Of a DNA stretch of 64,000 bases, positions 51,966 to 61,723 are shown piece after piece. The notes beneath the pieces are model-generated. The model did not search any database and had not been told where the DNA came from. It worked only from the letters and a program-made list of their open reading frames with translations. Origin of the DNA: Nitrososphaerota archaeon. Lineage in GTDB: Archaea > Thermoproteota > Nitrososphaeria > Nitrososphaerales > Nitrosopumilaceae. Both the position numbers and the translations under genes were made by a program. The stretch covers positions 1 to 64,000 of the forward strand of contig VHBH01000002.1 in NCBI GenBank assembly GCA_016872055.1, given 5' to 3'. Each line of letters opens with the position of its first letter. Within the stretch, counting starts at the first letter, position 1.

Positions 51966-54185
51966 TTGAATACTAATATCATTATAGCTGTTGTAGCAGC
52001 AATTTCTGTAGCCGGATCATTTGGAATATTTATGACTCTAATGCCTACTAGCACACCACCTTCTCCATATGTTGTTCCGTCAAACACATTTGATGACACA
52101 CCGCTAATATCAGTTGAAGGATCCCAAGAGCTCAAAAAATTTTCTTCATATGAAGAGCTCAAAAAATATCTTCAAACAACACAGATTTCACAAGATCAAT
52201 TCTACCAAGACTATGGTGGCCCAATGGCTCTTGAAAGAAAAGTTTTCTCAACTCCTTTCACTAGAACAGATTCACAATCGAATATGGCTAAAGAAGCAGC
52301 TCCAACATCAGCTCCAATTCCATCCTCAGTTCCCACTATTGGAGTTGTAGATTCTGCCAAGCCAGAATACTCAACCACAAACGTCCAAGTCAAAAATGTG
52401 GACGAGCCAGACTTTCTAAAAAACGATGACAAGTACGTATACATCGTAACAGGCGACAAATTGACCATAATAGAAGCATATCCTGCAGAGACTGCAAAAA
52501 TCATACTCAAGGTTGGAATCGATATTCCGCAAGGCCAGTCAATACAAAACATTTTCCTAAATCAGGATAGACTGGTCATTTTCTACCAAGACTATCAGGA
52601 AAACGATTACATCCCACAATACAATTTTGCACCATCAAAAATCTACACAAACCTAACTCACATCATAATAATGGATGTCTCTAGCAAGGAATCACCAAAG
52701 ATAATCAAAGACTACAGCGTCAACGGATATTATCACAATGCCAGAATGATCGGAAATGTGGTCTATCTGATATCAATAGCAGAGGTAAATCACTTCCAGC
52801 CAATCATTCCGTTAATTAGAGAAGACGCAAGGACCATCATTTCTCCAGACGTTTTCTATTTTGATAACCCAGAATCTTACTATAATTTCAACATGGTAAC
52901 TGCAATCGATATTTTTGCAGACACCATAAAATCAGAGACCTACATGATGGGCGGCGCAGGAACAATCTACATGTCTGAGAATAATTTGTACATTACATAC
53001 CAAAAGAATTTACCATATCGGTATTACCAAGTCCACGAAAAGACCCGATTCTTTGAAGCCATAGTTCCAGTACTACCAAGCAACATACAAGCACAAATCA
53101 AAGAAATAACAAACGATTCCACAATAAGCGAATCCGAAAAATGGAGCAAAGTATCTGATCTGCTCCAAAACACCTATAATTCCATGTCGGAGTCGGAAAA
53201 ATCAAAATTATTTGAGAAAATCCAGTCCGCAATCAACGACTATGAGCTGAAAATCCAGCAGAAAACACTAAAGACAGTAATTCATAAAATTGGACTGAAT
53301 TCTGGCGAGCTAAAATATTTGGCAAAGGGTGAAGTTCCCGGAAGGCTGCTCAACCAATTCTCAATGGACGAGTCGGAAAACAGATTCAGAATAGCAACCA
53401 CATCGGAATTTTACTCAAATCGCTCATACCTGCACAACAATGTCTATGTTTTAGACGAAAACTTGGTGCGCGTAGGAGCACTTGAGCAAATAGCAAAGGA
53501 CGAGTCCATTTATTCCGCAAGATTCATGGGCGAACGACTATACCTAGTGACATTCCAAACAATAGACCCGTTCTTTGTAATTGATCTGTCCACAGACACG
53601 CCAAAAGTATTAGGTGAGCTCAAAATTCCTGGATTTTCGCAGTATCTTCACCCATATGACGAAAACCATGTCATTGGTATAGGCAGGGACACTAAGGAAA
53701 ACCAGTGGGGCGGAGTCCAGACAGAAGGAGTCAAGCTGGCATTATTTGATGTAACAGATGTGTCCAAACCATCCGCAGTAGACGTGGAAATAATAGGAAA
53801 GCAAGGAACAGACTCCGAAGTGCTAAACGACCACAAGGCGATGCTCTTTGACAAGCAAAAGGGAATACTATCCATTCCAATTTCTAATTACAGCTATAAC
53901 ATAGAGCCGTACTACAAAGACGGCAAATATGTTGAGCCAAAAACATGGAGAGGATTTTACGTGTATGATGTCAAAGATTCAGGCTTTGATCTTAAAGGAA
54001 CTATAATGCATTCAAACAGCACCGGCTACGAATACTATGGATACGGAAGCAGGTCATTTTACATCGATGACACACTGTACACTGTAAGCCCTAATCTAAT
54101 GAAAATGAACACGATGTCCGATTTACACGAGGTAAACCAGATAAAATTCAGGGACGAGGCAAAACTAGTCCACTATATCGACTAA
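51966..54185 (+). CDS. secreted beta-propeller domain protein
   Basis: 739 residues from TTG. N-terminal signal anchor (3-25), Pro/Ser-rich linker, then a large beta-propeller: TTNVQVKNVDEPDFLKNDDKYVYIVTGDKLTIIEAYP is the hallmark of the family with C-terminal propeller domain (PF09826 type), with later NNVYVLDENLVRVG and LHPYDENHVIGIGRDT. A helical insertion lies about 365-430. Probably an extracellular binding or scaffold protein; no enzyme residues seen. Confidence 0.85.
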   Translation: MNTNIIIAVVAAISVAGSFGIFMTLMPTSTPPSPYVVPSNTFDDTPLISVEGSQELKKFSSYEELKKYLQTTQISQDQFYQDYGGPMALERKVFSTPFTRTDSQSNMAKEAAPTSAPIPSSVPTIGVVDSAKPEYSTTNVQVKNVDEPDFLKNDDKYVYIVTGDKLTIIEAYPAETAKIILKVGIDIPQGQSIQNIFLNQDRLVIFYQDYQENDYIPQYNFAPSKIYTNLTHIIIMDVSSKESPKIIKDYSVNGYYHNARMIGNVVYLISIAEVNHFQPIIPLIREDARTIISPDVFYFDNPESYYNFNMVTAIDIFADTIKSETYMMGGAGTIYMSENNLYITYQKNLPYRYYQVHEKTRFFEAIVPVLPSNIQAQIKEITNDSTISESEKWSKVSDLLQNTYNSMSESEKSKLFEKIQSAINDYELKIQQKTLKTVIHKIGLNSGELKYLAKGEVPGRLLNQFSMDESENRFRIATTSEFYSNRSYLHNNVYVLDENLVRVGALEQIAKDESIYSARFMGERLYLVTFQTIDPFFVIDLSTDTPKVLGELKIPGFSQYLHPYDENHVIGIGRDTKENQWGGVQTEGVKLALFDVTDVSKPSAVDVEIIGKQGTDSEVLNDHKAMLFDKQKGILSIPISNYSYNIEPYYKDGKYVEPKTWRGFYVYDVKDSGFDLKGTIMHSNSTGYEYYGYGSRSFYIDDTLYTVSPNLMKMNTMSDLHEVNQIKFRDEAKLVHYID

Positions 54186-54247
54186 TTCATTGTATATTTT
54201 TTAGCTTTGACTACAGTTAGGTTGCTCCTTTTGCAACCATGAGACTG

Positions 54248-55483
54248 TCATCTATGAGCTAGTTTTTCTTCTATTTGCTTTCTGATAAACTTTGATATCT
54301 CGTCTTTGTTTTTGCGACCAGAGCTTTTAGTCTTTCCGGATTTATCCACGATAATGACTTCGTTTAGCTCGCGGTTCTTTAGGTATTTTGCTCCAATATC
54401 GTTTGCAACTATGATATCTGATTCAGATTCTTTAAGTTTCTTTTTTGCCAGCTCTACAAGCTTTTGCCTTGAAATGTTAGTTTCTGCCTTGAATCCAACC
54501 AGAAAAATATTTTTTTGGATTTTTTTGATATTATCTATTATTTTTGGAGCCCTCTGCAGCTTGATAGTAATGCTAGCTTTGTCGCTTTTTATTTTTGACT
54601 TTGTTGGTATGGTAGTATAGTCGGCTGGTGCCGCAGATAAAATTGCTACATCAAATTTTTTGGACTGTAGTTCTTTTTTTACCGCATCGAACATTTGCCG
54701 AACTGTATTCACCGGTATGGTTTTAGCGCCCTTTGGCGGTTTTTCAGTTCCAGGCCCATACACCAGTGTGACTTTGGCGCCAGCCGAAATCATCTCCCGT
54801 GCAAGCAAAACACCAGTCTTACCCGAGCTCTGGTTTGTCAAAACCCGAATAGTGTCTATTGGCTCGGCGGTGGGGCCTGCAGTGATTAGTATTTTTTTAC
54901 CGGACAAAAGAGGAGATCGGCCAAATCTGTCCAAAACATAGTCCAATACATCCTCAGGCTCAGCTGCCTTTGCCTTTTCCTCTATAAAATTAGGCTCGAT
55001 AAACTCAACTAACTCTTTCAAAAACGAAATATTTCGCAATACGGCGGCATTCTCATACATTGCCTGGTGCATTGCAAGTGCCATTATTATGGGAATTTTT
55101 GCGCCAAACCCAACTGTTAACACAGTGGAAATCGGCGTGTCATCAATTCCATTTGCAAGTTTTCCCAAAGTGTTTGCAGTCCCGGGATATACTATGATGC
55201 AGTCGGATTTTTTGTAATCGGCCAGCGCAACATGTTCCATTTTGCCTGTGAGTTTTGTTATTACCTCGTTTCCTGTTGCCCATTTAAAATAGTCCGGCTT
55301 GATCAGTTTTGTAACAGCTTCACTTGCAACACATGTAACATCCGCACCATGCCTCATTAGTAATCTTGCCAGTTCTATTGCCTTGTATGCAGCAACACTT
55401 CCCGTAACACACAGAACAATTTTTTTTCCAGCTAGTTCTGTTCCGTATGATTCCACTATGTCTAACGATGGATGCTTATTCAA
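54248..55483 (-). CDS. coaBC: bifunctional phosphopantothenoylcysteine decarboxylase/synthetase
   Basis: Makes 4'-phosphopantetheine from phosphopantothenate and cysteine. 411 residues: CoaC flavoprotein domain (about 18-190; VTGSVAAYKAIELARLL, MALAMHQAMYEN) and CoaB domain (about 195-405; ILITAGPTAEPIDTIRVLTNQSSGKTG). Last gene of the CoA operon; its ATG overlaps the panB stop region by 8 bases. Confidence 0.95.
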   Translation of the reverse strand: MNKHPSLDIVESYGTELAGKKIVLCVTGSVAAYKAIELARLLMRHGADVTCVASEAVTKLIKPDYFKWATGNEVITKLTGKMEHVALADYKKSDCIIVYPGTANTLGKLANGIDDTPISTVLTVGFGAKIPIIMALAMHQAMYENAAVLRNISFLKELVEFIEPNFIEEKAKAAEPEDVLDYVLDRFGRSPLLSGKKILITAGPTAEPIDTIRVLTNQSSGKTGVLLAREMISAGAKVTLVYGPGTEKPPKGAKTIPVNTVRQMFDAVKKELQSKKFDVAILSAAPADYTTIPTKSKIKSDKASITIKLQRAPKIIDNIKKIQKNIFLVGFKAETNISRQKLVELAKKKLKESESDIIVANDIGAKYLKNRELNEVIIVDKSGKTKSSGRKNKDEISKFIRKQIEEKLAHR

Positions 55484-56312
55484 TTTCCTTCATGAGCTTA
55501 TCTAGCTCGGATTTCTCCATTGTAAACCAATTTTCCTTTGTAGGAAATTTTCCTGCCTCCACATCTGATTTGTATAGAGATATGGCCTTTGTTATCTGGT
55601 CAGATAATGTCATGTATTGCTTTACAAATTTTGGTTTTATTTTGTCATACATTCCCAGAACGTCATGCACCACTAATACTTGACCATCGCAAAATTTTCC
55701 AGATCCTATACCTATAGTAGGAATCGACATGGATTCGGAAATTATTTTTGCCACTTCAGATGTAACCATCTCCAGTGCTATGGAAAAAACACCTGCCTTT
55801 TCCAAGGCTTTTGCATCTTCAATTAGTGTAATTGCAGCATCCTTTGTCTTTGCCTGGACCCTGTACCCTTGCGCAAGCGTGGTAGTCTGAGGCTGAAATC
55901 CAATGTGGCCCATCACGGGAATGCCTGTATCCACTATTGCTTGGATGGTGGGCGCAACAATTTTTCCACCTTCGAGTTTAACAGCATCAGCTCCTGCTTT
56001 TATCAGTCGGCCAGAGTTTGCAATTGCATCCGATATGCTTGCCTGGTATGACATGAAAGGCATGTCAGCCACTAGAAGTGAATTTTGTCTTGCACGAGAT
56101 ACAGCATCTGTAAATAGAACCATCTGATCCATGGTAACAGGTATTGTGTTTTCATATCCGAGCATGACCATGCCGGCACTATCACCAACCAGCATGATGT
56201 CAATCCCAGACTTATCACATAATGATGCTAGGGTATAATCATATGCAGTAATGACAGATATTTTCTGGCCGTTCCTTTTTTTGTCTAAAATATCCTTAAC
56301 TGATTTGTGCAT
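55476..56312 (-). CDS. panB: ketopantoate hydroxymethyltransferase
   Basis: Transfers a hydroxymethyl group to 2-oxoisovalerate for pantoate synthesis. 278 residues, (alpha/beta)8 enzyme. ITAYDYTLASLCD, VGDSAGMVMLGYENT and GHIGFQPQ are signatures; metal-binding Asp residues lie in VGDS and ADMP. Overlaps the upstream PPS gene by 17 bases. Confidence 0.95.
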   Translation of the reverse strand: MHKSVKDILDKKRNGQKISVITAYDYTLASLCDKSGIDIMLVGDSAGMVMLGYENTIPVTMDQMVLFTDAVSRARQNSLLVADMPFMSYQASISDAIANSGRLIKAGADAVKLEGGKIVAPTIQAIVDTGIPVMGHIGFQPQTTTLAQGYRVQAKTKDAAITLIEDAKALEKAGVFSIALEMVTSEVAKIISESMSIPTIGIGSGKFCDGQVLVVHDVLGMYDKIKPKFVKQYMTLSDQITKAISLYKSDVEAGKFPTKENWFTMEKSELDKLMKEIE

Positions 56313-57039
56313 TGCGAGCCCTCCTAGTCAAATTTGCCTTGATTTCTAGTATTGCTAGTGCAAGATTTTTGGAATTGTCAAATTTTATCTCTTTGGGGTT
56401 TTTGCAGGATTTTATCAATAATATAATTGCGCGAACAACGTTGTCCACTATTGTAATATCGGCAGTCTCGGCTGTGCGTGACATTGGGTTTAGATCAAAT
56501 GTTATTACTTTTTTTCCGGCCTTTTTTAGTGCTAGTGTTCGATCGCCGTCTTCCAGTGGAACCACAACCACATCCGCAGAATAAATTCCATCCCTATCCA
56601 CAATTCTTCTAGCAGAATCCAGGCCAGAAAGTTTAGTAGAGTTTTTCTTATCCATTCCATAGATCCTAGGCGCGCCGTTTTTTTTCAATACGCGAAAAAT
56701 GTTTTGTCGTCTGGACTTTGTTGCATAAAATAGGTTTACTTCTATTTTTGCGCCAGAGACTTTGGCAAGCTGTACTATTTCCTTTGAGCATAGCCCAGCA
56801 ATGTTGCCGTTTACCGAAATTACGGGATTTCGTGCCTGTTTTAGCATAAAGGCGGCAGCCAAAATCGCCTTTTTGGCAGATTTTGATGTTTTTTCACCAA
56901 TCAAATAGTCAAATGCCTCACCACGCCCGTGCGCCATGAGTCCTTCCTTTGCGATAAGACCAGCATCAAATGCTTCAACTAGTCTTTCTCGGATATACAG
57001 CGATTTTGCCCGCGGATGATTTGTTGGAATATGATTCAA
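56296..57039 (-). CDS. 4-phosphopantoate--beta-alanine ligase (phosphopantothenate synthetase)
   Basis: Archaeal-specific enzyme replacing bacterial PanC: joins phosphopantoate and beta-alanine. 247 residues; HPRAKSLYIRERLVEAFDAGLIAKEGLMAHGRGEAFDYLIGE near the N-terminus and VSVNGNIAGLCSKEIV are typical of this (former DUF137) family. Starts 4 bases inside the pantoate kinase gene end. Confidence 0.92.
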   Translation of the reverse strand: MNHIPTNHPRAKSLYIRERLVEAFDAGLIAKEGLMAHGRGEAFDYLIGEKTSKSAKKAILAAAFMLKQARNPVISVNGNIAGLCSKEIVQLAKVSGAKIEVNLFYATKSRRQNIFRVLKKNGAPRIYGMDKKNSTKLSGLDSARRIVDRDGIYSADVVVVPLEDGDRTLALKKAGKKVITFDLNPMSRTAETADITIVDNVVRAIILLIKSCKNPKEIKFDNSKNLALAILEIKANLTRRARNAQIS

Positions 57040-57932
57040 TGTAATAGTCTTGCACCGACTTGGTCGATTTTCGATTTGATTATAATTCCATCAGGATATT
57101 TTTCCAAAATGGAAATCACCATACTTTCCATTTCAGGTTTTATCAGAGTAAATATTGTCTCACCAAAAAGTGCAACACCACATTTTATTTCGTTCTGTTT
57201 CAGATCGTCAATTACCAATTTCATTTTTGGCGTTATAATGTCAACATAGTTTGCAAATTCAATAGAATAGTCATGGAACTGGTCTACATTTTTTGTTTGC
57301 ACTAGCTTGTCCACCATTTTCCCCCCAAGGCCGTTTATTGATGCCAGTCTTTCCTTAAGGAATTGTTTTGTAGAAATTGGCGAAAAGCAAATCATTATCG
57401 CACTATATGATTCCAAAGATATTTTCTTTATTTGGCCAATCCCTGGCGCACCTCCTTTTACTCTAATCTCAAATCCACCGTGATATGACGCCAAAACATC
57501 GCCTAGGCCAGTTCTGCACATTACCTCTGCATTGTGCGCCATGGTACCAAGCTGTTCTTTGGTATAGTTTGTCCTAAATGCAGAGTTTAGCGCATATACC
57601 AAAGACAATGCAACGGCCGCAGAACATCCTAAACCATAACCCACTGGGACCTTAATGTCATGGTGTACTTTGAGAAAATAATTGCCCTGCATGTTTTTGA
57701 GAAACTCGGAAATTACAAATTCAGAGACCTGCGTGTTATCTGGCCGGTATCCAGAAATTGTAATGGCGTAATCAGAAAATTCAGAGTCCTGCACTTCGAC
57801 TGTTGAGGTGACTCCTTCTTGGATGGAAAAACCCGCACCCAGAGAGCCTTGCATTTCAGGCCTTGCTATCTGGTCTAGTTCTGCCTTAAAGAATCCAGTT
57901 ATGTGTGCAGGGCTAAATGCAATCCCCTTCAT
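57036..57932 (-). CDS. pantoate kinase
   Basis: GHMP-fold kinase that phosphorylates pantoate in the archaeal CoA pathway. 298 residues. The ATP motif VPVGYGLGCSAAVALSLVYA near 97-116 is the GHMP PxxxGLGSSAA signature with GCSAA; FSPAHITGFF is at the N-terminus. First gene of the operon PoK-PPS-panB-coaBC. Confidence 0.92.
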   Translation of the reverse strand: MKGIAFSPAHITGFFKAELDQIARPEMQGSLGAGFSIQEGVTSTVEVQDSEFSDYAITISGYRPDNTQVSEFVISEFLKNMQGNYFLKVHHDIKVPVGYGLGCSAAVALSLVYALNSAFRTNYTKEQLGTMAHNAEVMCRTGLGDVLASYHGGFEIRVKGGAPGIGQIKKISLESYSAIMICFSPISTKQFLKERLASINGLGGKMVDKLVQTKNVDQFHDYSIEFANYVDIITPKMKLVIDDLKQNEIKCGVALFGETIFTLIKPEMESMVISILEKYPDGIIIKSKIDQVGARLLH

Positions 57933-57974
57933 CTGATCTGAGTTTAAATTTTAATAAAAATATAAGAATATGGC

Positions 57975-57997
57975 TTATACTAATTAGATTAGTATAA
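57975..57997. promoter_or_regulatory. perfect 10-3-10 inverted repeat at the phoU-like promoter
   Basis: TTATACTAAT at 57975-57984, spacer TAG, ATTAGTATAA at 57988-57997. The left arm covers the TATA box of the gene starting TTG at 57999 and the right arm ends one base before the start codon, so a dimer bound here would block initiation. Probably an operator for this gene and possibly for the divergent CoA operon. Confidence 0.75.
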
Positions 57998-57998
57998 A

Positions 57999-58973
57999 TT
58001 GCCTAAATTCATTCGACGCCTGCAAAAGATAGGAAGCAGCATTCTGGTATCATTGCCAAAAGAATGGGTCAAGGCAAACCATCTAGACAAGAGTGCCGAG
58101 GTAGAACTCGAAACATCCGACAACACCGTATCAATTACCGCAGGCAAAACAGAACGGCCATCAAAGGAAGTCGTAATATCGTATCCATTGCCGCAAGACG
58201 AAAACATTGTCGCAAACATTACCGGCGCATATCTGATTGGCTATGACATTATTCGAATAAAGGCAAGGACTACCATTCCGGCAGAAGACAGGGAAAAAAT
58301 CCGCAATTCCATGAGAAGACTCGTTGGTATGGAAATAGTGGAGGAAGACTCGTCAAATGTAAATGTCCAGTTCCTACTTGATGCGGCCACGCTAAATCCA
58401 CAAAAAATTCTCAAGCGAATCAGCTCTATCGCACTGGGAATGTTTAATGATGTATCATCTTCTTTGATATCAGACGACAGATCAAACCTCCAGACTCTAT
58501 CGCACCGGGACGACGAAGTAGACAGGCAGTATTTCCTTTTGGTCAGACTGATTCGTAGTACCATCTCCGACAAAAGACTTGCCACCGCATTTCATCTAGA
58601 AAACATTGACGTTCTGGATTACAGAATTGCAGCAAATATTCTAGAGACAACAAGTGATACTCTGGTAGAAATTGCAAATTCATTGTCGAATACAACACTA
58701 TCAAAAAACGACCTCAAAAAAATATACGAGCTGACAAAAGACATAGAATCAATTCACCAAAAATCAATTGACGCATTTATTGAGCAAAACCGAAGCCTGG
58801 CAATTGATGCTATTGCAAGCCATAGGAAATTCCAGAGAAAAATATCTGACATCCGCTCTTCAATAGAGCAAAAAAACCAGTTCCAAATTGACCTATTGGA
58901 TCTAATCTACATGTTTGAGCGAGTCTCTAGGTCCTGGGCAGACGTTGCAGATCTGGTCAAGCCAGTCTACTAG
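57999..58973 (+). CDS. PhoU-like regulator with N-terminal AbrB-type domain
   Basis: 324 residues from TTG. Residues 1-50 (FIRRLQKIGSSILVSLPKEWVKANHLDKSAEVELE) are a SpoVT/AbrB swapped-hairpin DNA-binding domain; the rest holds two PhoU three-helix bundles with RDDEVDRQYFLL (about 175) and the ESIHQKSIDAF region. Proposed to sense phosphate status and bind DNA. The leaderless TTG follows an inverted repeat that it may itself occupy. Confidence 0.88.
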   Translation: MPKFIRRLQKIGSSILVSLPKEWVKANHLDKSAEVELETSDNTVSITAGKTERPSKEVVISYPLPQDENIVANITGAYLIGYDIIRIKARTTIPAEDREKIRNSMRRLVGMEIVEEDSSNVNVQFLLDAATLNPQKILKRISSIALGMFNDVSSSLISDDRSNLQTLSHRDDEVDRQYFLLVRLIRSTISDKRLATAFHLENIDVLDYRIAANILETTSDTLVEIANSLSNTTLSKNDLKKIYELTKDIESIHQKSIDAFIEQNRSLAIDAIASHRKFQRKISDIRSSIEQKNQFQIDLLDLIYMFERVSRSWADVADLVKPVY

Positions 58974-58978
58974 ATCGT

Positions 58979-59494
58979 CTAGTACAACTTGTTCTTTGCA
59001 GCATAGGTCAAAACAGCACAGATTGTTTTGGAATCGATAATTTTTCCTATCTTTATCATAGATATGAGGCGCTTGAGGTCCATCTTTACAACAGACATTA
59101 TCTCGTCTTCATCAAGCACCTGTGCGCTTGTTTTTTTGAGATTTTTTGCAACAAAGCAATGAATTGCCTCCTTGTTATACCCAACAGAAGGATAATACGT
59201 CAAAAAGTGTGTCATTTTTGACGCCTTGTAGCCAGTTTCCTCCTGAATTTCGCGAAAAGCGCAACTAATTGGCTTTTCACCCTTTTCCAGCGTGCCTGCA
59301 GGAATCTCTAGTACGTATCCATGCGGGAATCTGTACTGTTTTACTAATATGACCTTACCTTTCTCATCAAATGCTAAAATTGCAGCAGCCCCTCGATGTT
59401 CTATAATTTCGCGCTTTACTTTGCGTCCTTGTATGGTAATATCATAGATGCTCAGGCCCAAAATCTTACCGTCATAGATCTTTTTTTTTCGCAT
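58979..59494 (-). CDS. Nudix hydrolase, ADP-ribose pyrophosphatase type
   Basis: 171 residues with a complete Nudix box over about 65-87: G-x5-E-x7-REIQEETGY. [26 protein letters not shown] before it is typical of ADP-ribose or NADH pyrophosphatases. Probably removes ADP-ribose or other nucleoside diphosphate derivatives. Convergent with the PhoU-like gene. Confidence 0.9.
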   Translation of the reverse strand: MRKKKIYDGKILGLSIYDITIQGRKVKREIIEHRGAAAILAFDEKGKVILVKQYRFPHGYVLEIPAGTLEKGEKPISCAFREIQEETGYKASKMTHFLTYYPSVGYNKEAIHCFVAKNLKKTSAQVLDEDEIMSVVKMDLKRLISMIKIGKIIDSKTICAVLTYAAKNKLY

Positions 59495-59522
59495 CTATAC
59501 AATCCCTGATTTTGGATGGATT

Positions 59523-60455
59523 TTAATGATATGCCAGGTGTAGTTTTTGGGAAGCCCTTGCTTCCTTGATTGCGTTTTTAATCCATTTCTGTGGGAATGT
59601 TATCTTTTTTGGAATAAACAAGTCCGCAGATCCTACTCCCTTTATTAGACGCACCCTTTGCGTTATGGAATCTAATTCAAATATATTGTTTGAAAACAAG
59701 ACTAATACAATCTGGTTTTTTGACAAAAATGGTTTCATCAAAAATGACTCGGAAAACTCTTTTTTGAGTGACTTGAGAGTCTCATTAAAGTCGCCAGCAA
59801 CCCAGGCTAACACCACAAAAGGAATGTACTGGCCAAACTTGGTAGGATCATAAATCATGGTAAACTGGATTGCCTCGTCGTTTTGCAGTTTCTGCAAAGA
59901 TCGCGTGATAGTTTTTGTGGAAAGCCTTGTCTTTTTTGCTAAATCATCTATCTTTGCCCGCGGGTTCTTTAGCAGCTCACTAATGATGTCAACATCGGTC
60001 CTTGTGAGGTCTGATCGTATTCCTGGGTTTTCCGCTTCAAATATTGACAATAACCTGACATCCTTCATCAATCCCTTTGCAAGCTCTATTTTTTGAGAAA
60101 CATTTTCCTTTACTACAATCCCACAAACCGTGATACCGCCAATAACTGGCACAACCAAGAACGACTCACCAATCAATTCCACTTGTTTTAGGATTTCATT
60201 TATGTTCTGGCCTGTCACAACAATATACAACAGACTATATCCAAAAACTGGTGGCTCTATTTTCAGTGTATAGTCCTCGATGATTCCGTTTTTTATCATC
60301 TTTGCAATTCGTGACTTGACTGCAGCACCGGAAATTCCAATTCTGGTGCCGATTTGCCTGTCGGATTCACGGCAGTTATCTAGCATTGTGTGTAAAATAT
60401 CCACGTCTAATTTGTCCAATTTGCTAGAGTTAGGCACTATTTTCTTATTAAACAC
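59523..60455 (-). CDS. double-HTH Lrp/AsnC-type transcription regulator
   Basis: 310 residues with two complete HTH units: KLDKLDVDILHTMLDNCRESDRQIGTRIGISGAAVKSRIAKM (about 13-55) and RTDVDIISELLKNPRAKIDDLAKKTRLSTKTITRSLQKL (about 152-192), each followed by an alpha/beta effector-like region. Tandem duplication of the Lrp unit, so one chain could act like a dimer. Divergent from the ABC transporter by 80 bases containing an inverted repeat. Confidence 0.88.
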   Translation of the reverse strand: MFNKKIVPNSSKLDKLDVDILHTMLDNCRESDRQIGTRIGISGAAVKSRIAKMIKNGIIEDYTLKIEPPVFGYSLLYIVVTGQNINEILKQVELIGESFLVVPVIGGITVCGIVVKENVSQKIELAKGLMKDVRLLSIFEAENPGIRSDLTRTDVDIISELLKNPRAKIDDLAKKTRLSTKTITRSLQKLQNDEAIQFTMIYDPTKFGQYIPFVVLAWVAGDFNETLKSLKKEFSESFLMKPFLSKNQIVLVLFSNNIFELDSITQRVRLIKGVGSADLFIPKKITFPQKWIKNAIKEARASQKLHLAYH

Positions 60456-60475
60456 TACTATTCATTAATTGAAGT

Positions 60476-60520
60476 GTCTGATTTAAGCATTTTATGCATA
60501 TAATACATTAAATATCAGAC
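60476..60520. promoter_or_regulatory. inverted repeat flanking the ABC operon TATA box
   Basis: GTCTGAT at 60476-60482 and ATCAGAC at 60514-60520 surround an AT-rich centre with the TATA-like ATATAAT near 60500. Each arm extends with TTAA. Shared by the divergent Lrp-like gene and the ABC operon starting 60536. Confidence 0.55.
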
Positions 60521-60535
60521 TAAATTACTATACTC

Positions 60536-61723
60536 ATGGATTACCGAGTCCAACTAGCAAAAAGAATGCTCTCCAACAAAAAGGGCTCACTTATTGGTGC
60601 AGTACTTGCCGTATCAATTGGAATATTGGTAATTCATGTGAATTTTGTAATTTTCCAAGGATTATACGATGCAATTGTCAGGGATCTGTCCAGCTATAGA
60701 TTTGGAGATGTCCTAGTGACAGACGAGGAGAGCTTCATTACAAAATCCGATACTTATCTGGTAGGATGGTTTGAGAAAATACCATATGTAGAGGCCGCAA
60801 CGCCCAGGATGCAGTCATCCGCATCAATTACCGTAACAAAAAATGGAAAATTAGTCGAGGAATTCCGAGTTTCAGTCATTGGTGTAGATCCAATGCGGGA
60901 TCCAAGGGTATCGACAGCTTACCAAACAGTATCTGACGGCCAGTTTGTCTTTTCAAGAAACTCAATTGTTATTGGATCTCGGGTAATCGATGATCTCGGC
61001 GGAGCTATGGTGGGTGATAGCGTCAAAATAAAGATCACTGACAGGCGAGGCGAAGATCAGGTCAGAAGATTTCTCATCACTGGTATAACAACATCGCCTG
61101 GAGGGCAGGGCCTAGACTCACAGGTGATAATGCACATTGATGCGCTTCGAGACATGCTGGACAGAGGCGGAGAGACGGGAGAAATTTTGGTAAAGCTAAA
61201 TGATCCAAAAAAGGCATCCGATGTGAAAAATTATTTTCTCAGGACTTTTCCTAATGATGATTTCAAGGCAGAAACTATAGAAGAATCTGCAGAGGCAGCA
61301 CTAAGCGGTTTTAGATCAGGTATTGCCATGATCAACATGATTGGCTATTTTGGGTTAATGTCGTCGGCATTCGCAGTGGTAACAATCCAGATGATGCTAG
61401 TATCTAGCAAGACAAGGGAGGTGGGTGTCATGCGCGCAATTGGAGCCAAAAGAAAGGACATCTTGATTATCTTCATTGTCCAAGGCATGATGATTGGCGC
61501 AATAGGCGCGGGAATAGGCACGGCAATGGGCCTAGGATACACGTTTTACGCAAAAGAGACCAAGATGACCTTTGCTGGGTCCATCCCACTAGAGGTAAGC
61601 TACGACTGGGCAAAAATCACCCAGACTGCAATCATGGCGTTTTCATTGGCAGTAATGGCGTCGATTTACCCGTCATACAAGGCAACCAAACTGCAACCGG
61701 TGGAGGCAATGAGATATGTCTGA
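60536..61723 (+). CDS. FtsX/LolC/MacB-type ABC transporter permease
   Basis: 395 residues. One N-terminal helix (about 17-40), an extracellular MacB-like core (about 45-255), then three C-terminal helices (about 270-295, 320-345, 360-385) with SKTREVGVMRAIGAKRKDIL, the FtsX coupling stretch, and YPSYKATKLQPVEAMRYV at the end. Such pairs act by mechanical signalling or release of surface proteins or lipids, not by classical transport. Overlaps the ATPase gene by 8 bases. Confidence 0.92.
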   Translation: MDYRVQLAKRMLSNKKGSLIGAVLAVSIGILVIHVNFVIFQGLYDAIVRDLSSYRFGDVLVTDEESFITKSDTYLVGWFEKIPYVEAATPRMQSSASITVTKNGKLVEEFRVSVIGVDPMRDPRVSTAYQTVSDGQFVFSRNSIVIGSRVIDDLGGAMVGDSVKIKITDRRGEDQVRRFLITGITTSPGGQGLDSQVIMHIDALRDMLDRGGETGEILVKLNDPKKASDVKNYFLRTFPNDDFKAETIEESAEAALSGFRSGIAMINMIGYFGLMSSAFAVVTIQMMLVSSKTREVGVMRAIGAKRKDILIIFIVQGMMIGAIGAGIGTAMGLGYTFYAKETKMTFAGSIPLEVSYDWAKITQTAIMAFSLAVMASIYPSYKATKLQPVEAMRYV

